From NCBI GenBank assembly GCA_049515175.1, contig JBEKUI010000290.1:1-5362 (forward strand): 5,362 bases of DNA, in the 5' to 3' direction. The DNA is from JACQNR01 sp049515175 (GTDB lineage: Bacteria; Acidobacteriota; Terriglobia; UBA7540). This document shows positions 1-5,362 of the stretch, in pieces. The notes under the pieces are model-generated. The model searched no databases. It saw only the letters and a list, made by a program, of their open reading frames with translations, and was not told the origin of the DNA. Every line of letters begins with the position of its first letter. Positions within the stretch are counted from its first letter, which is position 1. Made by a program: the position numbers and the translations under genes.

Positions 1-84
1 TGGGCGGCGGGGGAACTGGTCCTGGCCTGAGCCTCAGCCCCCGGCCCACTTTCGCTCCTGCGCCAATTGGCCCCACGGCGAGCC

Positions 85-116
85 GTCTCAGGACACCTAG
101 CGCGAAGTTCTGAGAC
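85..116 (+). repeat. Stem-loop, 10 bp with one G-U pair
   Basis: GTCTCAGGAC (85-94) pairs with GTTCTGAGAC (107-116), with one G-U wobble and a 12-base loop. No T-run follows, so it is not a standard intrinsic terminator. The right arm also matches a second partner inside the kinase coding region (348-359), which would compete with this stem if both lie on one transcript. Confidence 0.45.
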
Positions 117-145
117 AGCCTCGAAGTACTAGCACTTTCGGACCG

Positions 146-174
146 TTGACTTGCCCTATAACTTGGGATAGTCT
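146..174 (+). promoter_or_regulatory. Possible promoter for the kinase gene
   Basis: TTGACT (146-151) matches five of six bases of a housekeeping -35 box. At 17-base spacing lies TAGTCT (169-174), which keeps the T, A and final T of a -10 box. An alternative -10, TATAAC (157-162), fits the consensus better but has no good -35 partner at normal distance. The position about 140 bases upstream of the kinase frame is reasonable. This is pattern matching only, and sigma-factor preferences of the host are unknown. Confidence 0.25.
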
Positions 175-226
175 TCGGCCAGTTTGACGAGTCAATGGAA
201 GAGCGGATGTGTGCCTCGTACATGCT

Positions 227-233
227 AAGGAGG
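227..233 (+). promoter_or_regulatory. Orphan Shine-Dalgarno sequence
   Basis: AAGGAGG is a perfect anti-16S match, far stronger than anything in front of the three genes. No ATG, GTG or TTG lies 4-12 bases downstream. The nearest candidate is TTG at 249, 15 bases away, giving a 15-codon frame that ends at 294-296. It also sits inside the 33-codon frame that begins at ATG 195. It may be chance, or it may mark a start that has since been lost by mutation or sequence error. Confidence 0.35.
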
Positions 234-251
234 CCCCAAGTCTTCCATTTG

Positions 252-294
252 AATCGGTTGGGGTCGCAGGTGGGCGAAGGCAGCCTAACCGATT
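252..294 (+). repeat. Stem-loop just upstream of the kinase frame
   Basis: AATCGGTTGGG (252-262) pairs with CCTAACCGATT (284-294) over 11 bp with one G-U pair and a 21-base loop. The right arm contains the TAA (286-288) that closes the kinase frame upstream. No T-run follows. If transcribed, this stem would lie directly in front of any start codon between 292 and 346, so it could influence ribosome access. That role is inferred. Confidence 0.45.
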
Positions 295-372
295 GAAAGC
301 GAGGCCCGTATCGCCGCGCCATTAACCCGAGCAGGACGCTATCAGATTGTCTCAGAACTGGGTCGCGGTTCG
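289..372 (+). other. In-frame 5' extension of the kinase gene, no canonical start
   Basis: This stretch is open in the kinase frame from the codon after TAA 286-288. From 337 onward it encodes RYQIVSELGRGS, which runs straight into MGVVY at 373 and completes the first kinase strand and the GxGxxG ATP loop. It is therefore real coding sequence if the kinase works. It contains no ATG, GTG or TTG in frame. Candidate non-canonical starts are ATT 292 and ATC 310. The second has GAGG at 301-304, five bases upstream, and would give 9 residues before the conserved RYQIV. A +1 slip at GAT-TGA (291-296) would instead join it to the 33-codon frame starting at ATG 195. Confidence 0.75.
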
Positions 373-2379
373 ATGGGAGTGGTGTACCAGGGCTTCGATC
401 CGGTCATCGGGCGCACGGTGGCCATCAAGACCATGCTCACCGAGGGGTTGGCGCCTGCCGAATTCGAGGACTTCAAAGCCCGGTTCCAGCGCGAAGCCCA
501 GGCGGCCGGCATCCTCAACCATCCCAATATCGTAACCGTTTACGATTTCGGAGAAGACAGCGGCGTGCTCTATTTGGCGATGGAGTTCTTGGAGGGCCGG
601 TCTCTCCAGGACATCGTGGAAGAGGAAGGCGTCCTGCCCGTAGAACAGATCATCCCGATCTACGAGCAGGTTTGCGGAGCGCTCGACCTGGCCCACTCGC
701 ACAAAATCATCCATCGCGATGTCAAACCCGCCAACATCATGATCCTGAACTCAGGCATCGTGAAGATGACGGATTTCGGCATCGCGAAGATGCTTGCTAC
801 CGGGATGACCCAGGCGGGCCAGATTCTGGGCACTCCCAATTACATGTCCCCGGAGCAAGTCCGTGGGCGGCAAATCGACGGGCGCTCCGACATCTTCTCT
901 CTGGGCGTGATCCTTTATGAGCTGGTGACAGGCGAGAAGCCGTTTGGCGGCCAGAACATCACCACCGTCATCTACCGGATCATCAATGAGAATCCGATTC
1001 CGCCCCGCGAACTGGATTCAACCATCCATCCCGGACTCAGCTATGTAATCCAGAAAGCGCTGGCGAAAAGTCCCGAGGAGCGCTACCAGACCTGCCGTGA
1101 GTTCGCGGATGACTTGAAGAACTACCGGAAATTGGGCGGAGCGGTCGCGCCCAGCGAGACCGTGGTTGTCCGCGTGCCGCCGATCGGATCGACACTGGGC
1201 GAGACGCGGCCAACCCCTGCCGTCAAACCGGCTCTCGACGCACGACTGACGCCCCAACCACAGGCACGGCTTGCCCCTCCCCCGCCGGTTCAGCCCGCAC
1301 CCAGCCAGTCCTCGGCGGCGACATGGATTCTGGTCATCCTCTTACTCGCTGGGGCCTTGGGTGGGGGCTACTACTACATGTTTATGCGAGCGCCCGCGGC
1401 CACGGAGACGACGCAAACACCGGCGCCGCAGTCGCCTCCTGCAAACCAAAGTATACCCGCCACCAATCAGTCAGATCCGCAAGGGGCAGGAGAGGCGGCG
1501 ACTCCCACTCAACCAGCAGCGCAGCCCGGTGATGGCAGCGCGGGGACGGGCGGCGCCACGGCCGGCGCGCCCGCAAGTTCGGCGCCGACAGGGGCCACGG
1601 CCCAGGGGCAGGCGGGCACCGCTGCCGCCACTCACCCGCCGGACGCCAAGTCTACGGGCCAAACCACCGCACGGGCTGAGCCATCGGTTTCCCCGCATCC
1701 TTCCGGTGGCGGATCGAAGCCTTCGCAGGCACCTGGAAGCCTGGTTGTGACCGCCAACATCTCGGGCGCGACGGTCACACTCGACGGCAAGCCGGAGATG
1801 GGCGGCGCGGCGCCGTTTTCAGTTCAGTCCTTGTCGCCTGGAGTTCACTCGATTGTGGTGGCGAAGGATGGGTACAACAGCGCCCAGCGCAGTATTACGG
1901 TGGAGGCGGGCAAGGCGGCGAATCTGAGCGTCGAGCTGACGGTTCCCGCCGGCGAAATCAACATCGAGACGACTCCTTCCGGGATCGAGACTCTTATTGA
2001 CGGCCAGTTGGTGGGAAAGACGCCGGTGCAAAAACCCGTGGGCGTCGGGAAGCACACCTTCACGCTGCGGGGGCCGGAGATGGACCCCTACACGGGCAAT
2101 TTTGAGATCAAGTACGACGGGTATATCGTCACCAAACGGGTTAACCTGGGCGGCGCGGCCGCCGCGCCCACGGGAATTGTGGAGGTGCGAACCACACCAT
2201 CCGGGGCCACCGTTCAGGCCGACGGAAATCCGGCGGGTGCGACCACTCCTACGAGTTTTCGCTTGAACCGGGGGCTCCATCGGTTAACGATTTCTCTCTC
2301 CGGGTACGCGACGATCGACAAGGATGTGGAAGTACCGGCGGACGGAACGATTTCGATCAACGAACCGCTGAGCCCATAG
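373..2379 (+). CDS. Membrane Ser/Thr protein kinase with C-terminal PEGA domains (true start upstream of 373)
   Basis: This is a Hanks-type (PknB-like) kinase that transfers ATP phosphate to Ser/Thr of target proteins in the cytoplasm. Counting from ATG 373, the visible motifs are VAIK Lys19, helix-C Glu41, HRD 114-116 with KPAN to 121, DFG 134-136, activation-loop threonines 143, 146 and 154, SPE 159-161, RSDIFSLG 171-178 and Arg237. All catalytic residues are present. After the kinase domain (to about 254) come a Pro-rich juxtamembrane stretch, one membrane helix (318-338) and a Pro/Ala/Thr/Gly-rich linker (about 340-455). Three tandem PEGA-type beta domains follow (about 456-525, 528-595, 601-668), with the second divergent. 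The C-terminal half should lie outside the cytoplasmic membrane. The ATG at 373 falls inside the ATP loop, so the functional protein must begin upstream. The next gene starts 105 bases downstream and encodes an FHA protein, a natural partner. Confidence 0.93.
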   Translation: MGVVYQGFDPVIGRTVAIKTMLTEGLAPAEFEDFKARFQREAQAAGILNHPNIVTVYDFGEDSGVLYLAMEFLEGRSLQDIVEEEGVLPVEQIIPIYEQVCGALDLAHSHKIIHRDVKPANIMILNSGIVKMTDFGIAKMLATGMTQAGQILGTPNYMSPEQVRGRQIDGRSDIFSLGVILYELVTGEKPFGGQNITTVIYRIINENPIPPRELDSTIHPGLSYVIQKALAKSPEERYQTCREFADDLKNYRKLGGAVAPSETVVVRVPPIGSTLGETRPTPAVKPALDARLTPQPQARLAPPPPVQPAPSQSSAATWILVILLLAGALGGGYYYMFMRAPAATETTQTPAPQSPPANQSIPATNQSDPQGAGEAATPTQPAAQPGDGSAGTGGATAGAPASSAPTGATAQGQAGTAAATHPPDAKSTGQTTARAEPSVSPHPSGGGSKPSQAPGSLVVTANISGATVTLDGKPEMGGAAPFSVQSLSPGVHSIVVAKDGYNSAQRSITVEAGKAANLSVELTVPAGEINIETTPSGIETLIDGQLVGKTPVQKPVGVGKHTFTLRGPEMDPYTGNFEIKYDGYIVTKRVNLGGAAAAPTGIVEVRTTPSGATVQADGNPAGATTPTSFRLNRGLHRLTISLSGYATIDKDVEVPADGTISINEPLSP

Positions 2380-2406
2380 AGGAGCGGCGGCAAGATTTCA
2401 AGTCAC

Positions 2407-2500
2407 AGAGGGGGTTCTCGATGCCCGGTTGATGCGGGCGGCGAGTGAGGGACCGACCTTCCTGAAAACTCACAACGAGACGCAATGGCGCGATTACTGA
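2407..2500 (+). promoter_or_regulatory. Possible translational leader: two tiny overlapping frames before the cyclase
   Basis: AGAGGGGG (2407-2414) is a strong ribosome-binding-like run six bases before ATG 2421. That frame is only M-P-G-stop (2421-2432). Its TGA overlaps a new ATG as TGATG (2430-2434), opening a 22-codon frame that ends at 2498-2500 and so overlaps the cyclase start at 2485. The cyclase itself has only a weak GAGA (2477-2480) upstream. The arrangement could couple cyclase translation to ribosomes arriving from the leader. It is a visible layout with an inferred role; short frames like these also arise by chance. Confidence 0.25.
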
Positions 2501-4089
2501 TTACTGACCCTGCAGGACAAACCCAAATCTTCGAAATCAGCGGCTCGACGGTCAACATCGGCCGCGCCGAATCCAACGACCTCGTCCTCAACCATCCCAG
2601 TGTCAGCCGGCATCACGCGCGGCTGACGGTCCTGCCCGGCGATACGACGCTCATCAATGACCTCGGGAGCCTGAACGGCATCTACATCAACGGCCAGTTC
2701 ATCCGCGAGCATCGTCTGGCCAATCAGGATCGCCTGATGGTTGGGATGTACGAGTTCCGATACGATACGGAGTCCGCCGATGACGTTCATATCGAGGCGG
2801 GCGCACCGAACGACGCGGCCATCGCGGGCCTGGTAACTCCCGAAGCCCTCTCTTCCGCCCTGCGGACTCGAGTCCGGCAGGTCGTCGCTTCCCCTGAGTC
2901 TTTCCAGGACCGCCTCCGCGCGCTGGAAAAAGAAAACAATTCACTCAAACTCCTCCTGGGTGTGGGCAAAACGCTCTCCTCGGTGCTGACGCCCGAGGAG
3001 ATCATGCAGCGGGTGATGGAACTCGTCTTCCAGATGGAAAACGTGGAACGGGGCTTCGTCATGCTGCGGGACGAGAAGAAAGCGTTCAAGCCCGCGGTGC
3101 TGCTCTACAAGAACGAAAAGTTGAAAGCGGAGGCACGCGGAGTCGTCCTGAGCAAAACCCTCATCGAGCGCGTGACCACCGAGCGCCTGCCGCTGCTTAT
3201 CCACGACGTGGCCGGCGACGAGCGTTTCTCGGCCAGCGAGAGCCTGCGCCTGGCGGGGATTCGGTCGGCGATGTGCGCTCCCCTGATTTACAAGGACCGC
3301 GTTTTCGGACTGTTCTACGTGGACTGCCTCACCAAGCCCTACGCGTTCTCCAAGGAGGAGTTGAGCATCTTCTCGGTGATTGCGGCCGAGGCGGCGATCA
3401 GCTTCGACAACGCCCAGTCGCACCAGGAACTGGCGCTGCGCGTGGTTGAGCGCAAGGCATTGGAACGCTTCCTCAGTTCCGCAATCGTGGAAAAGATTCT
3501 GGCCAGCCCCGATCAAATCAGCCTGGGGGGAGAAAACCAGACCGCCACCGTCGTCTTTACGGACATCCGGGGCTTTACCCGCATGTCGGAAAAGATGGAA
3601 CCGCACCAGGTCGTCGAGCTGCTCAACACGTACTTCACGGAGATGACCGACCTGATTTTTGAGAACGGCGGGACGTTGGACAAGTACCTTGGCGATGGTA
3701 TTCTGGCGGTGTTCGGCGCGCCTCTCGCCCGCCCGGACGACGCGCAGCGGTCCGTCAAGACAGCCATGGAAATGCAGCGCGCGCTCGTCCAATTGAATCA
3801 GGACTGGGCGGCGCGTGGACAGGCGCCGCTCCGCGTCGGCATTGGCATTAACACGGGGGCGGTGACCGCCGGCAATATCGGCTCCACCAAGCGCATGGAC
3901 TACACAGTGATCGGCGATGCGGTGAATCTTGCCTCGCGCCTCTGCGCCAACGCGGCCGGTGGCCAAATCCTCGTCTCCGAGTCGACTTTTGGCGCGCTCA
4001 ATTCGCAATGGCCCGCACGGCGGCTGGAACCCATCATGGTCAAGGGCAAGGAAACACCAGTCGAAATTTATGAGGTTGTCTGGAATTAG
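2485..4089 (+). CDS. FHA-GAF-class IIIb adenylate cyclase
   Basis: This protein should make cAMP from ATP in the cytoplasm, with output tuned by phosphothreonine binding and a GAF sensor. The FHA domain (about 4-95) has GR 26-27, SxRHH 39-44 and the LNG/NG pairs at 63-65 and 69-70, so the phosphothreonine pocket looks intact. A short coiled segment (about 138-155) leads into a GAF domain (about 155-312), ligand unknown. A signalling helix (about 313-345) connects to the cyclase domain (about 350-534). There the metal aspartates are Asp360 (FTDIRGFT) and Asp404 (LGDG). The adenine-selecting residues are Lys400 and Thr474, and the transition-state residues are Asn481 and Arg485. Thr at 474 instead of Asp marks class IIIb, a class that includes bicarbonate-stimulated enzymes. 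ATG 2485 is the only start after the in-frame TGA at 2446. No transmembrane segment is seen. Confidence 0.93.
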   Translation: MARLLITDPAGQTQIFEISGSTVNIGRAESNDLVLNHPSVSRHHARLTVLPGDTTLINDLGSLNGIYINGQFIREHRLANQDRLMVGMYEFRYDTESADDVHIEAGAPNDAAIAGLVTPEALSSALRTRVRQVVASPESFQDRLRALEKENNSLKLLLGVGKTLSSVLTPEEIMQRVMELVFQMENVERGFVMLRDEKKAFKPAVLLYKNEKLKAEARGVVLSKTLIERVTTERLPLLIHDVAGDERFSASESLRLAGIRSAMCAPLIYKDRVFGLFYVDCLTKPYAFSKEELSIFSVIAAEAAISFDNAQSHQELALRVVERKALERFLSSAIVEKILASPDQISLGGENQTATVVFTDIRGFTRMSEKMEPHQVVELLNTYFTEMTDLIFENGGTLDKYLGDGILAVFGAPLARPDDAQRSVKTAMEMQRALVQLNQDWAARGQAPLRVGIGINTGAVTAGNIGSTKRMDYTVIGDAVNLASRLCANAAGGQILVSESTFGALNSQWPARRLEPIMVKGKETPVEIYEVVWN

Positions 4090-4142
4090 TCGCTGGTTGT
4101 CCTTCCCAGGATTCGAATGCGAGTTCGTGTTCCTGAACCATA

Positions 4143-4169
4143 GGATGGGGTAGCTTTCCCACCCGATCC
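4143..4169 (+). terminator. Weak stem-loop between cyclase and last gene
   Basis: GGATGGG (4143-4149) can pair with CCC (4162-4164) and ATCC (4166-4169) around a single bulged G, leaving a 12-base loop. A shorter alternative pairs 4146-4150 with 4157-4161. No clear T-run follows, only a pyrimidine-rich stretch, so termination is doubtful and read-through into the next gene is likely. The rest of the 4090-4191 gap shows no other strong signal. Confidence 0.25.
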
Positions 4170-4191
4170 GTCGTTCCCTTCGTTGATTCTC

Positions 4192-5362
4192 ATGAACCGT
4201 CCCGGCCCCTTCGCGAAATCACTACTCGCCCTGGCCTTGCTGGCCATCAGCGCGGCGGCGTGGGCCGAGGATGACCCAAAGACTGCGCCTTCCGCGACGC
4301 AACTCCCGGCGGACCTCCGGGGCGCGAAAGTCTACCGGCTTCCGGAGGAGGGAAAGTCACGAGAAGCTCTGGAAAATCCCATCGTCTACAAGGGCTTCGC
4401 CTTCGAAGACATTAATCTCGAGCGGCTCGTGCTCAATCTCACGCTGGGCATCAAGCCTGTTGATCGGGCCGCCACGATCCAGAAGATCTACTTCCAGGAC
4501 ATCCGCGTGAACGGCGTCCCCGTTCAGTTAGAGCCTTTCGACCAGGAGTTCAAGCTCTCCAAGACTGATATCGTTGACCTCCCTGCCCCGCTGAAATGCA
4601 CGATCCTTTTTGCGAGCCTGGACTCCCTGCTTCCTCTCAAGCAAATCATCAACCAGGACAAGCTCACGGTAACCGGACAATCCTTTCTGGAAGTCAAGCT
4701 CAGCGCCTTGCAGAAGATTGCCGTCCGGGCCAAGCGACTGGTTCTGCCCGTAAAAGTGAAGGAAGAAGTCCCGCTCCAGATGTTCGGCGACAACTCCTTC
4801 GTCAAGATGGCGGCCAACAGCGTCCTCGACACCCTCACCGATCCTTCCAGCGGAGCTGCCATGGCCCTGGCGAAGACCCACTTGGCGAAAATCGCGGGCG
4901 AGCGAGCGCTCGACCAGAAGAGCCGGTCGGCGCTCTACTTCCTGTATAGCGAATACGTTCTGAAGGATCCGAAGTCCGGCGCCGCGGAAAAGTTCTCACA
5001 GTCCGGCACGGGTTTTGTCGTCGCGGCCGAGGGTGTGCTTCTCACCGCCAAGCGCGTCGTTGAGCCATGGAAATTCGACCCGCAGACGGCCCTGCTGATC
5101 TTCCGCGATCACTTGGAAGTTGACCCCCAGAGCATCCGGCTGGCAGCCTGGCCAGCGGGAGCCACGCTCCTGGGCAGCGACGGGGCTCCGGATTTTCAAT
5201 CCGCGCTCACGACGGTCAAGCAGACGCTCCGCGTGGTGCGCCTCGCGCCGGACAAGTTCGAAACACAAACCTTCCGGGACCCGGATTCGGGCGAACAGGC
5301 AGCAGTCAGTATGCACAGCGGTGGGCTGAACGACGTCGCCGTTCTTCAGCTCACGGGCGGGA
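4192..5362 (+). CDS. Exported LEA2-like/trypsin-like protein, catalytic His replaced (3' end missing)
   Basis: The first 390 residues are visible and the frame is open at the window edge. Residues 1-25 form a signal peptide: Arg3 and Lys9, a hydrophobic core 10-23, and an AWA cleavage motif at 23-25. The mature protein should be periplasmic or secreted. Residues about 55-205 alternate hydrophobic strands with a VNG turn at 103-105 and resemble a LEA type 2/WHy beta-sandwich; this is a tentative fold match. A helical link (about 205-265) leads to the start of a trypsin/HtrA-like domain: SGTGFVV (271-277), then LLTAKRVVEPWKF (283-295), and NDVAVLQL (380-387) carrying the catalytic-type Asp381. 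The position expected to be the catalytic His reads Arg288, so it may be a pseudoprotease. The Ser region lies beyond the edge. ATG 4192 is chosen because it gives a clean signal peptide; no clear Shine-Dalgarno is seen, and TTG 4183 is a weaker alternative. It starts 102 bases after the cyclase. Confidence 0.8.
   Translation, partial: MNRPGPFAKSLLALALLAISAAAWAEDDPKTAPSATQLPADLRGAKVYRLPEEGKSREALENPIVYKGFAFEDINLERLVLNLTLGIKPVDRAATIQKIYFQDIRVNGVPVQLEPFDQEFKLSKTDIVDLPAPLKCTILFASLDSLLPLKQIINQDKLTVTGQSFLEVKLSALQKIAVRAKRLVLPVKVKEEVPLQMFGDNSFVKMAANSVLDTLTDPSSGAAMALAKTHLAKIAGERALDQKSRSALYFLYSEYVLKDPKSGAAEKFSQSGTGFVVAAEGVLLTAKRVVEPWKFDPQTALLIFRDHLEVDPQSIRLAAWPAGATLLGSDGAPDFQSALTTVKQTLRVVRLAPDKFETQTFRDPDSGEQAAVSMHSGGLNDVAVLQLTGG

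Larger units (their letters stand above)
1..288. other. Upstream region without a recognisable gene
   Basis: No reading frame here on either strand resembles a known protein. Two short frames open at the left edge and close at 28-30 and 111-113. The second would be rich in Gly, Pro, Ser and Ala and looks like low-complexity translation, so a tail of an upstream gene is possible but not supported. A 33-codon frame from ATG 195 to TGA 294-296 exists, but its amino-acid content is not convincing. The region most likely holds the promoter and 5' leader of the kinase gene; stem-loops, a promoter-like pair and an orphan Shine-Dalgarno sequence are listed separately. Confidence 0.6.

Noticed and set aside
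3..113. Possible C-terminal tail of an upstream gene
   Set aside because: The 36 visible codons are low-complexity Gly/Pro/Ser/Ala and match nothing I recognise, so no gene is called.
1271..1750. Plus-strand open frame of 159 codons overlapping the kinase linker
   Set aside because: It is an out-of-frame reading of the GC-rich Pro/Ala linker. The product is almost all Arg, Pro and Ser with no domain.
2152..2168. Perfect 7-bp GC stem with a 3-base loop
   Set aside because: It lies in codons for the Gly/Ala linker between PEGA 2 and PEGA 3 and is explained by GGC/GCG/GCC codon use. No T-run follows.
2941..4008. Long minus-strand open frame (355 codons) opposite the cyclase
   Set aside because: It lies wholly antisense to a gene with clear FHA, GAF and cyclase motifs. 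Its protein is rich in Arg, His, Asp and Gly, as expected from antisense reading of GC-rich codons, with no recognisable domain.
4111..4118. Palindrome ATTCGAAT as a possible operator
   Set aside because: An 8-base palindrome is common by chance, and no second copy or flanking symmetry was found.
4524..4881. Two overlapping minus-strand frames of 112 and 117 codons
   Set aside because: They are opposite the well-supported exported-protein gene, which has a signal peptide and domain pattern. Neither shows recognisable features.

Overview
The window is GC-rich bacterial DNA with three genes in a row on the + strand, all part of a signalling locus. The third gene runs off the right edge. The mix of genes is typical of Acidobacteriota and, less often, Myxococcota or similar soil phyla: a membrane Hanks-type Ser/Thr kinase with PEGA domains, an FHA-GAF-adenylate cyclase fusion, and a secreted trypsin-like protein. 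The kinase domain reads most like those of Acidobacteriota. This placement is an inference from protein style, not a database match.

Bases 1-288 hold no recognisable gene. They contain two stem-loops (85-116 and 252-294), a weak promoter-like pair near 146-174, and a perfect Shine-Dalgarno sequence (227-233) with no start codon at normal spacing. The kinase gene follows and ends at 2379. Its first in-frame ATG (373) lies inside the glycine-rich ATP loop, and the rest of that loop is encoded upstream in the same frame without any ATG, GTG or TTG. The true start is therefore either non-canonical, reached by a frameshift, or lost.

A 105-base gap (2380-2484) carries two tiny overlapping reading frames, then the FHA-GAF-class IIIb adenylate cyclase (2485-4089) with a complete set of catalytic residues. 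A 102-base gap with a weak stem-loop follows. The last gene (4192 to the edge) encodes an exported protein with an N-terminal LEA2/WHy-like region and a trypsin/HtrA-like domain. The expected catalytic histidine of that domain reads as arginine.

A plausible circuit is that the kinase senses something outside the cytoplasmic membrane through its PEGA domains and phosphorylates threonines inside the cell. The FHA domain of the cyclase would bind such a phosphothreonine and change cAMP output. The exported protein would act in the periplasm or cell envelope. The physical linkage and domains are seen; the wiring is inferred.
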